From positions 18,350 to 82,349 of the forward strand of contig CALMBF010000024.1 of NCBI GenBank assembly GCA_937860145.1: a DNA stretch of 64,000 nt, given 5' to 3'. Each line of letters opens with the position of its first letter. Within the stretch, counting starts at the first letter, position 1. The notes under the pieces are model-generated. The model saw only the letters and a program-made list of their open reading frames with translations. It ran no database searches and was not told the DNA's origin. Origin of the DNA: an uncultured Geobacter sp. Lineage in GTDB: Bacteria > Desulfobacterota > Desulfuromonadia > Geobacterales > DSM-12255. Shown piece after piece: positions 25,195 to 33,840 of this stretch. The position numbers and the translations under genes were made by a program.

Positions 25195-26022
25195 GTGAAA
25201 GACAAAATTGCCGTGTTGCAAGAAAAGGCCAGAAAGCTGCGGGTCGACATCATCAAGACGCTGCACCGTTCGAAATCGGGGCATACCGGCGGATCACTCT
25301 CCGTCATCGACATGCTTACGGTCCTCTACTATCATAAAATGCGCCATGACCCGGCCAATCCGAAACTTCCCGAGCGGGACAGGCTGATCCTTTCCAAGGG
25401 GCATGCCGCGCCGGCCCAGTATGTCGCCCTGGCCGACTGCGGCTATTTCCCCAAGGAGGACCTGCAGATGCTCCGCCAGCTCGGCAGCCATCTCCAGGGA
25501 CATCCGGACAGCAAGGGGACACCTGGGATCGAGGTCTGCACGGGGTCTCTCGGCCAGGGACTTTCCATGGCGGTCGGGATGGCGCTGGCACTCGCCCTGG
25601 ACAAGAGCTCCAGCAGGGTGTATGCCGTGCTCGGTGACGGTGAACTCCAGGAAGGGCAGATCTGGGAGGCCGCCATGTCCGCGGCCCACTACCGGCTGGA
25701 CAACCTCTGCATCCTCGTCGATGCCAACGGCCTGCAGATCGACGGCGAAGTCGCCAGGGTCATGAACGTGGAGCCGATTGCCGACAAGTTCCGTGCCTTC
25801 GGCAGCAATGTCCTCGAAATTGACGGCCACGACTTGGGGGCGATCATGAGCGCCCTCGACGAGGCCGAAACATGCAAGGGGAGACCGACTGTGGTGGTTG
25901 CCAGAACGGTGAAGGGGAAAGGGGTGTCGTTCTTCGAGAACAAGGCGTCCTATCACGGCGTGACCCCGTCCGATGAGGAGCTGCCCAAGGCGCTCCAGTG
26001 TCTCGGCGACACGTGCGACTGA
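25195..26022 (+). CDS. tktA: Transketolase, N-terminal subunit
   Basis: The 275-residue protein is the thiamine-diphosphate pyrophosphate-binding half of transketolase. It has RSKSGHTGGSLSVIDML, SKGHAAPAQYVALA, the GSLGQGLS segment, and the ThDP motif GDGELQEGQIWEA...N. The pyrimidine-binding half is encoded separately by the next gene, an arrangement common in archaea and many anaerobes. Together the two subunits transfer two-carbon ketol units in the pentose phosphate pathway. The start is GTG at 25195, with AAGGAAGAT upstream. The gap to the C-subunit gene is 97 bp. Confidence 0.94.
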   Translation: MKDKIAVLQEKARKLRVDIIKTLHRSKSGHTGGSLSVIDMLTVLYYHKMRHDPANPKLPERDRLILSKGHAAPAQYVALADCGYFPKEDLQMLRQLGSHLQGHPDSKGTPGIEVCTGSLGQGLSMAVGMALALALDKSSSRVYAVLGDGELQEGQIWEAAMSAAHYRLDNLCILVDANGLQIDGEVARVMNVEPIADKFRAFGSNVLEIDGHDLGAIMSALDEAETCKGRPTVVVARTVKGKGVSFFENKASYHGVTPSDEELPKALQCLGDTCD

Positions 26023-26119
26023 GTGCCGCGGTGAGAAGGAGAGGGCTATTCCCCTCCTTGTCGCAGCCCGCTCCGGCTGAGCTGACATCAAAGATACTTG
26101 TGAAAGGTAATGTGAATAT

Positions 26120-27058
26120 ATGAGCAAGATGATCGCAACACGGGATGCGTATGGTGAAGCGCTGGTGGAACTCGGCGCTGAAAACGGGAATGTCGTGGTG
26201 CTCGACGCCGACCTCTCCGGTTCCACCAAGACATCGGGATTCGCCAAGAACTTTCCCGAGCGCTTCTTCAACATGGGAATCGCCGAAGCCAACATGATCG
26301 GAACCGCGGCAGGCCTTGCCGCCGCCGGCAAGGTCCCCTTCGCCTCCACCTTTGCCATATTTGCGGTGGGAAGGGCGTGGGAGCAGGTTCGCCAGTCCGT
26401 TGCCTATCCCAAGGCAAACGTGAAGATCGTCGCCACCCACAGCGGCGTCACCGTCGGGGAGGATGGCGGTTCCCACCAGTCGGTCGAGGATATCGCCATC
26501 ATGCGTGCGGTGCCCAACATGACGGTCATCGTACCCGCTGACGGCGTGGAGACCAAGCTGGCAATCCGTGCCGCAGCCGCTTACAACGGGCCGGTATATG
26601 TCCGTCTCGGACGGAACAAGGTACCGACCCTGTTCGACGAGCAGCACGATTTTGCCATCGGCAAGGGGTATCAGCTGCGCGATGGCAGCGACCTGACCTA
26701 TGTCACCACCGGCCTCATGACCGCCCAGGCGGTGGCCGCTGCCGAACTCCTGGCCGCACAAGGTGTCTCGGCGCGGGTGGTGCACATCGCCACGATCAAG
26801 CCGCTTGACGAGGAGCTGATCATCGCCGCGGCTCGTGAAACAGGGGCAATCGTTACCGCCGAGGAACATTCGATCGTCGGCGGCCTCGGTGGCGCGGTGA
26901 GCGAACTGCTCTGCGAACGTTGCCCCGTGCCGGTGAAGCGCGTCGGTGTACAGGACCGTTTCGGCACGTCGGGAAAGGCGGAAGAGCTGGTGAAATATTT
27001 CGGCCTGACGGCGGAAAACCTGGTTGAAGCTGCCAAAGAGGTCCTCGCAAAAAAATAG
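26120..27058 (+). CDS. tktB: Transketolase, C-terminal subunit
   Basis: The 312-residue protein carries the pyrimidine-binding domain (DADLSGSTKTSGFAKNFPE, then FFNMGIAEANMIGTAAGLA with the catalytic glutamate). The regulatory C-terminal domain (about 190-305) has YVTTGLMTAQAVAAAELL and the EEHSIVGGLGGAVSELL segment. It forms the active enzyme with the upstream N-subunit, and the active site lies at their interface. The transaldolase at 19.1-19.8 kb completes the non-oxidative pentose phosphate pathway in the same window. Confidence 0.94.
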   Translation: MSKMIATRDAYGEALVELGAENGNVVVLDADLSGSTKTSGFAKNFPERFFNMGIAEANMIGTAAGLAAAGKVPFASTFAIFAVGRAWEQVRQSVAYPKANVKIVATHSGVTVGEDGGSHQSVEDIAIMRAVPNMTVIVPADGVETKLAIRAAAAYNGPVYVRLGRNKVPTLFDEQHDFAIGKGYQLRDGSDLTYVTTGLMTAQAVAAAELLAAQGVSARVVHIATIKPLDEELIIAAARETGAIVTAEEHSIVGGLGGAVSELLCERCPVPVKRVGVQDRFGTSGKAEELVKYFGLTAENLVEAAKEVLAKK

Positions 27059-27109
27059 ATCCTTCGGGCTGTGGCGCTGGGACTCTGCCCTGCCCCGGGG
27101 GGATAAGGA

Positions 27110-27658
27110 TTGAGCTTGTTCGGACTGCTTTCCTCCAAAGGCGGATTTACCTACATCGCGGCGCTTGTCATCGTGGTGGTAATGGGGATCATGCTGGGGG
27201 CGATGGGGCAGAGCATGCGTACTGTCATGCAGCGGGAGCGGGAGAAGGAGCTCATCTTCCGCGGTCTGCAGTACCGGGACGCCATAGAACGGTGGACCAG
27301 GAAAGGACCGATGCCCTTGAAGGACATCAAGGACCTCCTCAAGGATCCCCGCTCTGCCGCCGGGGAACGCCTGATCCGGCGGCTCTACGCTGACCCGATG
27401 ACCGGCAAGGATTTCAAGGTGCTCACCGACCCGAACCTCGGCATCTACGGGGTTGCCAGTACAAGCAACGACGAACCGCTGAAAACGAAGAACTTTCCCG
27501 ATGCCCTCAGCAACTTCGAGGATAAGAAGAAATACAGCGAGTGGGAGTTCATCTACAAACGGCAGGTTACCGCTCCTGCCGGCAGTCAACGGGGCCAGCA
27601 GGGGCAACAGCCGCCCGGGCAGCTCTCCCTGCCCCTCTCCACGCCGGAAGGGCCGTAA
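27110..27658 (+). CDS. Type II secretion/type IV pilin-like pseudopilin
   Basis: The 182-residue protein has a short basic leader ending in KGG, followed by a class III prepilin-like helix FTYIAALVIVVVMGIMLGAM. The soluble domain is about 145 residues long, with MQREREKELIFRGLQYRDAIERW typical of PulG/GspG-like sequences and a Gln/Pro-rich tail. Position +5 after the cleavage site is Ala rather than the usual Glu, so it is more likely a minor, tip-type subunit. No other secretion genes are adjacent. The start may be TTG 27110 or TTG 27116; the latter has AAGGA at better spacing. Confidence 0.75.
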   Translation: MSLFGLLSSKGGFTYIAALVIVVVMGIMLGAMGQSMRTVMQREREKELIFRGLQYRDAIERWTRKGPMPLKDIKDLLKDPRSAAGERLIRRLYADPMTGKDFKVLTDPNLGIYGVASTSNDEPLKTKNFPDALSNFEDKKKYSEWEFIYKRQVTAPAGSQRGQQGQQPPGQLSLPLSTPEGP

Positions 27659-27707
27659 CTCGAAATTCCCGGGATTCGCAGCTGGGGCAGTGAACTGTGG
27701 GGGTTAG

Positions 27708-29228
27708 TTGATTTTCAAGAGCCTGACATCAAAGGTCATCGTCATCTCTATCGGTCTGCTGGCCTTTGGCATCAGTCTATTCGCGCTGCTTAACCTCAAG
27801 CGCGAGCGTGCGCAGCTCGTGACCTCGGCCCGGGAAGGGTCGGACCTCCTCCTGCAGACGATCGAGCGCAGTATTTACAATTCGATGCGGATCGGCAACA
27901 CCGAGGAGACCCAGACGATCCTGGAAATGGTTGCCCAGAGCCAGAAGCTGCTGGCTGTCCGCATCTTCCATCCCCATGGCGTTGTCCTGAAGTCATCCCG
28001 GCCTGCGGAAATCGGCAAGCCGGTCAACCTCGAGGATTACCAGCTCTATCTCAACAACCGCTACGAAGGGATAACCTACGCCGACCAGCATGGGGAAGTC
28101 CTGCGGATGATCAAGCCGATCTACAACACCGACCAGTGCCATACCTGCCATGGTCACAAGACCAAGGTAATCGGCGTTCTCAACGTAAACTACTCCCTGG
28201 CTGAAACGAAGAGACGGATGTTCGAGGTTACCAAGCTCTTCGCCATTTCAACGATAGCCACCATCGCGTTCCTTTCCATCGCCATCACGTTCGTCATGTT
28301 CCGACTGGTCCGCTCTCCGCTCAACAGAATCATCGAGAGCATGGCCCGGGTCGAGGAGGGTGATCTGTCCGTGCGGATGATCCATGGCAAGAAGGATGAA
28401 GTGGGGCGTCTGGTAAGCAGCTTCAATTCCATGATCGAGCGGCTCCAGGTTACGAAGAAAGAGCTCGACGTTTTCCACTTCAATCAGATGGAGCGTGCCG
28501 ACCGGTTGGCATCGATCGGCGAGATGGCCGCGGGGATTGCACACGAGATCAAGAACCCGCTCACCGGCATAGCTTCGGCCATTACGATCATTAACGATGA
28601 CTATCCGTCATCGGACCCGAGAAAGGAAATTCTCGGCGAGGTCCTCGAACAGGTAAAGCGTCTTGACAAGGCGGTGAACGACCTGCTTTTCTTCGGAAAG
28701 CCCACACAGCCGGAACCGACCTGTACAGACCTGAATGCGACCCTCAGCAAAACGCTTCTGTTTGCCTCCCAGCATCGCGGCAGCAAGGGGGGCTCCATTG
28801 AAAAGTCGCTGGACCTGCAGGCCGACCTTCCTCCCGTGTATGTCGATCCCAAGCAGATGCAGCAGGTTTTCCTCAACCTGATTCTGAATGCGATCCAGGC
28901 AATGCAGAACGGCGGCGTTCTGACCATCAGAACATCTCTGCTTGAGCGCGACAACAAGAAGTGGGTCAGGGCCAGTATAGCCGACACGGGGCCCGGTATC
29001 CCCGAACAGATCCTGGGGAAGATCTTTACGCCATTTTTTACGACCAAGGCCCAGGGGACGGGGCTCGGTCTTGCCATCTGCCACAAACTCGTGGAACAGC
29101 AGGGTGGCAGCATCAGTGTCGAGAGTGAAAACGGTAACGGTACGACATTCCACATAGATTTACCCGCGACGACGACGGAGGAACACACCGGAGAAGTTTC
29201 GGGACCGGGATATGAGGGGCTGACATGA
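27708..29228 (+). CDS. Sensor histidine kinase with c-type haem site in its periplasmic domain
   Basis: The 506-residue membrane kinase has a transmembrane helix (about 9-28) and a periplasmic sensor domain (about 30-172). A second helix (about 175-199), HAMP (about 200-252), HisKA with H279 in GIAHEIKNP, and an HATPase domain follow, with N, G1 (DTGPGIP), F (FTPFFTTK) and G2 (GTGLGLAIC) boxes. The periplasmic domain contains CHTCH at 144-148, a canonical CXXCH haem c attachment motif. That makes it a candidate redox or ligand sensor comparable to Geobacter haem-containing PAS-type chemoreceptors. It is translationally coupled (ATGA) to the NtrC-like regulator downstream. The start is TTG 27708 behind a GGGGG run. 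Confidence 0.92.
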   Translation: MIFKSLTSKVIVISIGLLAFGISLFALLNLKRERAQLVTSAREGSDLLLQTIERSIYNSMRIGNTEETQTILEMVAQSQKLLAVRIFHPHGVVLKSSRPAEIGKPVNLEDYQLYLNNRYEGITYADQHGEVLRMIKPIYNTDQCHTCHGHKTKVIGVLNVNYSLAETKRRMFEVTKLFAISTIATIAFLSIAITFVMFRLVRSPLNRIIESMARVEEGDLSVRMIHGKKDEVGRLVSSFNSMIERLQVTKKELDVFHFNQMERADRLASIGEMAAGIAHEIKNPLTGIASAITIINDDYPSSDPRKEILGEVLEQVKRLDKAVNDLLFFGKPTQPEPTCTDLNATLSKTLLFASQHRGSKGGSIEKSLDLQADLPPVYVDPKQMQQVFLNLILNAIQAMQNGGVLTIRTSLLERDNKKWVRASIADTGPGIPEQILGKIFTPFFTTKAQGTGLGLAICHKLVEQQGGSISVESENGNGTTFHIDLPATTTEEHTGEVSGPGYEGLT

Positions 29229-30598
29229 AAAAAACTAAGATACTGGTTGTCGACGATGAACATCTTATCCGGTGGTCTCTGGAACAGAACCTGAAAAAGC
29301 AGGGTTACGAGGTCCTTACGGCCGGCAGCGGTGAAGATGCGCTGCGGATTGTACGCGAAGAGCAGCCCGACCTGGTGCTTCTTGACATCCAACTGCCCGG
29401 CATCAGCGGTCTGGAGGTCCTGGAGAAGATCAAGGATTTTGACGAGGATATCATCGTCATCATGGTAACCGCCCATGGCGGCCTTGAAACTGCGGTCACG
29501 GCCATGCGGATCGGTGCCTATGACTATCTCAACAAGCCGTTCAATCTCGACGAGATGTCCATCGTTATCCGAAAAGCGCTTGAGACGTCCGATCTGCGGA
29601 GGGAAATAGCGTCTCTGCGCAGCGAGCACAAGAAAATAGGGCCGCCCAACATAATCGGTGCGAGTCACTCCATGCAGAGCATTCTTGCCATGATGGACAA
29701 GGTCGCACGCAGCGATGCCGCGACAGTCCTCATTCAGGGGGAGTCGGGTACCGGCAAGGAGTTGGTCGCCAAATGGATTCATTACAAGTCCAGTCGTGCC
29801 GACAGGCCGTTCATGGCCATAAACTGCGCTGCCGTGCCGGCCACCCTTCTGGAAAGCGAGCTGTTTGGCCACGAAAAGGGCGCGTTCACCGACGCAAAAG
29901 CTACCAAGAAGGGTCTGTTCGAACTGGCCGACGGCGGTACAGTGTTCCTCGACGAAATAGGCGACATGGAGATGGGGATGCAGGCCAAGCTCCTCAGGTT
30001 TCTGGAAGACAGGACCTTTCGCCGGATCGGCGGCGCCAAAGTCACGTCGGTTGACGTGCGGATCATTTCGGCAACCAACAAAGACCTTCTCAAGGCGATC
30101 GAGGTCAAGGATTTCCGGAACGACCTCTACTACCGTCTGCAGGTAATCCCCATATATCTCCCCCCCCTGCGGGAGCGGAAGGAAGATATCATCCCGCTGG
30201 CAAAACATTTCATCGAAACCTACAAGCGGGAGTTTGCCAAACATGTGGACGGCATTTCACCCGAGGCTGAAAAGCTTCTCGTCAATTACGGCTGGCCGGG
30301 CAACATCCGCGAGCTGAAGAACGTCATTGAGCGGGCGATCATCCTTGGTAGCGAAGAGGTGTTGGCCGTATCGCACCTCCCCACGGAAATCACTTCCTGT
30401 TCCCCTGCCATTCCTGTCAGCTCGGTGGTGACGTTCAAACTCCCCCCCGAAGGCATAGACATTGAAGAGGTTGAGAAGGAACTGATCCGGCAGGCTCTGG
30501 AAAACAACGACTGGAACCAGTCAAAAGCGGCCAAAAAACTGAATCTGGGCGTCGATGCGTTCCGGTACCGGATGAAGAAATTCGGATTTTTGAAATAA
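29225..30598 (+). CDS. NtrC-family sigma-54-dependent response regulator
   Basis: The 457-residue protein has a receiver domain (1-120; phospho-acceptor D54 in LVLLDIQLPG). The AAA+ activator domain (about 143-375) carries Walker A GESGTGKE, the sigma-54-contacting loop ELFGHEKGAFTDA and Walker B GTVFLDEIGD. The C-terminal Fis-type helix-turn-helix (about 415-457) has NQSKAAKKLNLGVDAFRYRMKK. It is the cognate partner of the haem kinase (4-base overlap). A matching -24/-12 promoter occurs 174 bp after its stop, so the cytochrome cluster downstream is its likely target. It may also act elsewhere. Confidence 0.95.
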   Translation: MKKTKILVVDDEHLIRWSLEQNLKKQGYEVLTAGSGEDALRIVREEQPDLVLLDIQLPGISGLEVLEKIKDFDEDIIVIMVTAHGGLETAVTAMRIGAYDYLNKPFNLDEMSIVIRKALETSDLRREIASLRSEHKKIGPPNIIGASHSMQSILAMMDKVARSDAATVLIQGESGTGKELVAKWIHYKSSRADRPFMAINCAAVPATLLESELFGHEKGAFTDAKATKKGLFELADGGTVFLDEIGDMEMGMQAKLLRFLEDRTFRRIGGAKVTSVDVRIISATNKDLLKAIEVKDFRNDLYYRLQVIPIYLPPLRERKEDIIPLAKHFIETYKREFAKHVDGISPEAEKLLVNYGWPGNIRELKNVIERAIILGSEEVLAVSHLPTEITSCSPAIPVSSVVTFKLPPEGIDIEEVEKELIRQALENNDWNQSKAAKKLNLGVDAFRYRMKKFGFLK

Positions 30599-30684
30599 TC
30601 GGAAAAAATCCGGATAAAAACTCAGCCGGCCGCAAAATGTAACCCGACGTTTAATGATTGAAAAAACGGGCGATTAAGTATGGT

Positions 30685-30699
30685 TCCCCGTGACGGGGA
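30685..30699 (+). promoter_or_regulatory. Inverted repeat, candidate upstream activator site
   Basis: TCCCCG-TGA-CGGGGA forms a dyad ending about 73 bases upstream of the -24 element at 30772. This location is plausible for an NtrC-family enhancer site. The assignment rests on position and symmetry only. Confidence 0.4.
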
Positions 30700-30771
30700 C
30701 ACCGAAATTGGACAGGCTGCCACGAAATTTATCGGTCCATCGGGGGCGAGATGTGGGGCATGGTTGATGGT

Positions 30772-30787
30772 GGGCATTGATGTTGCA
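30772..30787 (+). promoter_or_regulatory. Sigma-54 (-24/-12) promoter of the NHL protein/cytochrome cluster
   Basis: GGGCATTGATGTTGCA matches the sigma-54 consensus (TGGCAC-N5-TTGCA) at GG, CA and TTGCA with exact spacing. Transcription would start at about 30798, giving a leader of about 70 bases before the ATG at 30871. The rest of 30599-30870 has no gene and no c-di-GMP riboswitch that I can see. Confidence 0.72.
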
Positions 30788-30870
30788 GAGAATAAGACGA
30801 GCAAACGGGAGTTTGCCAAGGAAATATTCCAGAGAATTTCGACATCTCCATTAAACGCGGAGGCTTTTAT

Positions 30871-33774
30871 ATGGTATCCAGCAAGACAAGTAAATCGATT
30901 TCGCTCGCCATCTCGCTGCTGGTCGTGGTTATTTCACTGACAGGCACTGCACTGGCTGCGTCCGCACCGAGTGCTTCCTACCTGGCACGGTACACTCCGG
31001 GGTTTGGCGGTGCTCCTGGCAAGATGGCAACCGATGTCGCCGGAAATCTCTACGTCGCGGATTTCTGGGCAAAGGGCATTGTAAAGCTCGACCGTCAGGG
31101 GAGCAGGATAGGATTTATCCCTACGGCAAGCAGGCCGGTTGCGGTTGCGGTCATGCCTGACAATCGTCTTGTTGTGGCAATGTCTGTGCCTCAGGCCTAT
31201 GTTGCCTTCTATGCCCAGACCGGCTCGGCACCGAATATCACCGGTGTGGAGATGTCGCAGTTCGGTGCGCCGGCCGATGCGTACTGTCGCCCCGCCGGTA
31301 TCGCCGTCGATGCGAGCAGCAATATCTACGTGCTGGACAGTGGTGACACCGGGGCCGGTACGGTTAACGCTCCCAAGGTCAGAAAGTACAGCTCGGCCGG
31401 TGCATACCTGACCGCATTCGGGGCGCGTACGTCGACCGGCGGAAACCCGGGAACGACCGGCGACCTGAAGCTGCCGCTGGGCATCGCTTACCAGAAGGAC
31501 GGGAATCAGATCTACGTAGCCGACTCGGGCAACGGCAGGCTCCAGGTTTACAGCGCCGCTGACGGGACCTTTGTGAAAACCGTTGGCGCGGCAACGGGCA
31601 GGACAAGCGGAAGTTATGTCCAGACGGTAGGTGGTGCTGCTCTCTTTGGCGAGCCGGCTGACCTGGCGTTCGACTATACGGGAAATACGCTTAACAGGAT
31701 TTACGTCGCAGACAGGTCGCGTGATGTGGTCATGGTGGTGGATCCCGTCAGCGGTCTTGACCTGAAGCACATCAATAGTGCCATGGATGCCAATGCAGCA
31801 CTTAAGGCCCCCGCGTCGGTCCTGCTTAAGTCAGGCACGCCGGGTAGCGTGCTCTATGCAGGAAGTGCCGCTTCGAGCACTGCTAACAGTGTTGTTGCCG
31901 TCTCCCTTGATGGTGGTCTGACTGCTCCGTCTATCTCCCTGGCGATAACCTCTACCGTTCCGCAGACAGCCACTGCGAATCCCCTTGCCCTTTCCGGGAC
32001 CGTGACGCCGATTGCCGCGGTAAGCTGTAACGTCAATGGCGGAAGCGACACGTCTGTGACTCCGGGCAGTTCCAGCTGGAGCTTGGACCTTCCCTTGGTC
32101 GACGGGTACAACGCGATACGCTGCAGGGCTACGGACGGTACAACTGCTTCCTATGCCGAGGCATTCACCTATTACACCGGTACGCCAGTTACGAATGGCC
32201 CCACGCCGACTATCACCTTCCCTGCTGACGGCGTCTACACCAACAATGCAACGGTTGTCGTCAGTGGTACGACCGATGTGGCCGATGCGAGTATCCAGGT
32301 GAGTAATGCCCTGAACAGCGCAGCCACTTCCACCACCTCGGGTGCGGACAAGAAGTGGAGTGTGTCCATCGCTCTCGCCGAGGGTGCCAATGTTATCACG
32401 GTGGGGGCGTCGAAGACCGGGACCACGACCAAAACAACCTCCGTTACGGTCAATCTCGACTTAACCCCGCCGAACATGACCGGTAAGATCTCCTTCCTGG
32501 CCGACGGCGCCACGACGGTCACTGCCGTACAGAATCTCGACGGTATCGTGGTTGAAAAAAATCTGAGCAGCATCGTGGTCAACGGAAACGTCGTGGCTAC
32601 CAAGGTTGGTCTCCCCGCAACCGATAATACGTATTTCTCCGTTCCGGTGACCCTGGTACGCGGCAGCAACACGGTTGTCATCACGGCAACCGACCGTGCC
32701 GGCAACTCATCGACGGTAAGCCGTTCGGTTACCCTTAACCCGGAAATCCCCGGTCTCACCGTTGCGCTCCCCGCCGACAACTCCTATGTACCGAGTGCGG
32801 GAACTGCTTCGGCAAGCGGTACGGTTGATCCGGCATTTGCTTCGGTGACTGCTGGCAGTGCGTCGGTAACCCCGGCGGGCGGCAACTGGTCGACAGCCAA
32901 CATGGCTGTTTCCGGTGGCTTCAACTCCTACCAGTTCACCGCTTCGGGGAACGGCACTGTAGCGGTTTCCGAGAAGCGCACCATCAACGCCGATTCCGCG
33001 TATGCCCAATTGGCCATCACGAACCCGCCGGCAGACCTTGCCACGAGCAGCTCCTCTGTTATCCTTTCAGGTACGGTAGCTGCCGGCAGCCCGACTCCGA
33101 CCATATCAATCGACGGAGCACCGGCGGTGTCTGTGTCATCGTACACCCCGGCTACGGGCGCGTTCAGCCACACGGTAGCGTTGACTGTCGAGGGTGAGCA
33201 TGTGGTCAAGGTGAGTGCGAACGCTTCTACTTCGGCCATCAGGAACATCATTTACGATACCACCGCGCCGGCAGTCGCAGTGCAGGCAACCGCAAATACG
33301 GCGCCGGTAGCCATGACGGGCACGATCGAACCGAGTGCTAAGCTGGTAAGTGTCACGGCTAGGTTTAACAGTGTAGATACCGTTCTTCCCCTTAACAGGA
33401 TTGCCTTTGACGCGTACGACCAGGCAGCAGGTGCCGTGGTATGGCACGCCAACCTGACCGGTTACCCCTATGACTCGCTCAGTATCATCTCCCAGGACCC
33501 GGCAGGGAACCAGACCCAGCATGTATTCGTAAGCGGGGTCCCCACGGGCGATGTTGATGGCGATGGCGTAGTAAGACTTTCCGACGCGATGGCAGTTCTG
33601 CGTCACGTGGCCAACACACAAGCACTTCCCGGTTCGCCGCTGGATAAAGCATCTGCGAGGTTCAATGGTGACGTTGGCTCGCTTATCGATTCCCGTGCCG
33701 CTCAGGACGGTGCTGTGACAATTGAAGACGCCGTGTTGATTCTGCGTAAGGCTTATGGCTTGATGACCTTCTAA
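30871..33774 (+). CDS. Exported NHL-repeat/Ig-like protein with C-terminal dockerin-type module
   Basis: The 967-residue protein has a signal peptide (1-29, cleaved near ALA-AS). An NHL/beta-propeller-like region (about 35-350) has repeats such as GNLYVADFWAKGIVKLDRQG, IAVDASSNIYVLDSGD and GNQIYVADSGNGRLQVYS. Several Ig-like or cadherin-like beta-sandwich modules (about 350-880) have recurring IS.TV...G..NVITV motifs. The C-terminal dockerin-type calcium-binding pair is GDVDGDGVVRLSDAMAVLRHV and GAVTIEDAVLILRKAYG. Dockerins bind cohesin domains; none is in the window. It has no catalytic residues that I recognise. It is the first gene after the sigma-54 promoter and 66 bp before the first cytochrome, so a scaffold or outer-surface partner of the cytochromes is inferred. 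Confidence 0.85.
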   Translation: MVSSKTSKSISLAISLLVVVISLTGTALAASAPSASYLARYTPGFGGAPGKMATDVAGNLYVADFWAKGIVKLDRQGSRIGFIPTASRPVAVAVMPDNRLVVAMSVPQAYVAFYAQTGSAPNITGVEMSQFGAPADAYCRPAGIAVDASSNIYVLDSGDTGAGTVNAPKVRKYSSAGAYLTAFGARTSTGGNPGTTGDLKLPLGIAYQKDGNQIYVADSGNGRLQVYSAADGTFVKTVGAATGRTSGSYVQTVGGAALFGEPADLAFDYTGNTLNRIYVADRSRDVVMVVDPVSGLDLKHINSAMDANAALKAPASVLLKSGTPGSVLYAGSAASSTANSVVAVSLDGGLTAPSISLAITSTVPQTATANPLALSGTVTPIAAVSCNVNGGSDTSVTPGSSSWSLDLPLVDGYNAIRCRATDGTTASYAEAFTYYTGTPVTNGPTPTITFPADGVYTNNATVVVSGTTDVADASIQVSNALNSAATSTTSGADKKWSVSIALAEGANVITVGASKTGTTTKTTSVTVNLDLTPPNMTGKISFLADGATTVTAVQNLDGIVVEKNLSSIVVNGNVVATKVGLPATDNTYFSVPVTLVRGSNTVVITATDRAGNSSTVSRSVTLNPEIPGLTVALPADNSYVPSAGTASASGTVDPAFASVTAGSASVTPAGGNWSTANMAVSGGFNSYQFTASGNGTVAVSEKRTINADSAYAQLAITNPPADLATSSSSVILSGTVAAGSPTPTISIDGAPAVSVSSYTPATGAFSHTVALTVEGEHVVKVSANASTSAIRNIIYDTTAPAVAVQATANTAPVAMTGTIEPSAKLVSVTARFNSVDTVLPLNRIAFDAYDQAAGAVVWHANLTGYPYDSLSIISQDPAGNQTQHVFVSGVPTGDVDGDGVVRLSDAMAVLRHVANTQALPGSPLDKASARFNGDVGSLIDSRAAQDGAVTIEDAVLILRKAYGLMTF

Positions 33775-33840
33775 TAAGCAGACCCGGATCAGGAATAGTT
33801 AATTTAATCATTTTCTTATAAGCTGTGTTAGGAGTGTACT

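Noticed and set aside
28601..30244. Long minus-strand open frame across the kinase and regulator genes
   Set aside because: It spans two genuine genes with complete active-site motifs and shows no protein features of its own.
30583..30612. Terminator after the response regulator
   Set aside because: CGGATTTTT/AAAAATCCG can pair across the stop codon, but the stem is AT-rich at one end and no T-run follows, so I do not call it.
30599..30870. c-di-GMP (GEMM) riboswitch, often found before Geobacter cytochrome genes
   Set aside because: I looked for the conserved GGACGCAAAG-type core and tetraloop-receptor arrangement and did not find them; the same holds for 33775-33840.
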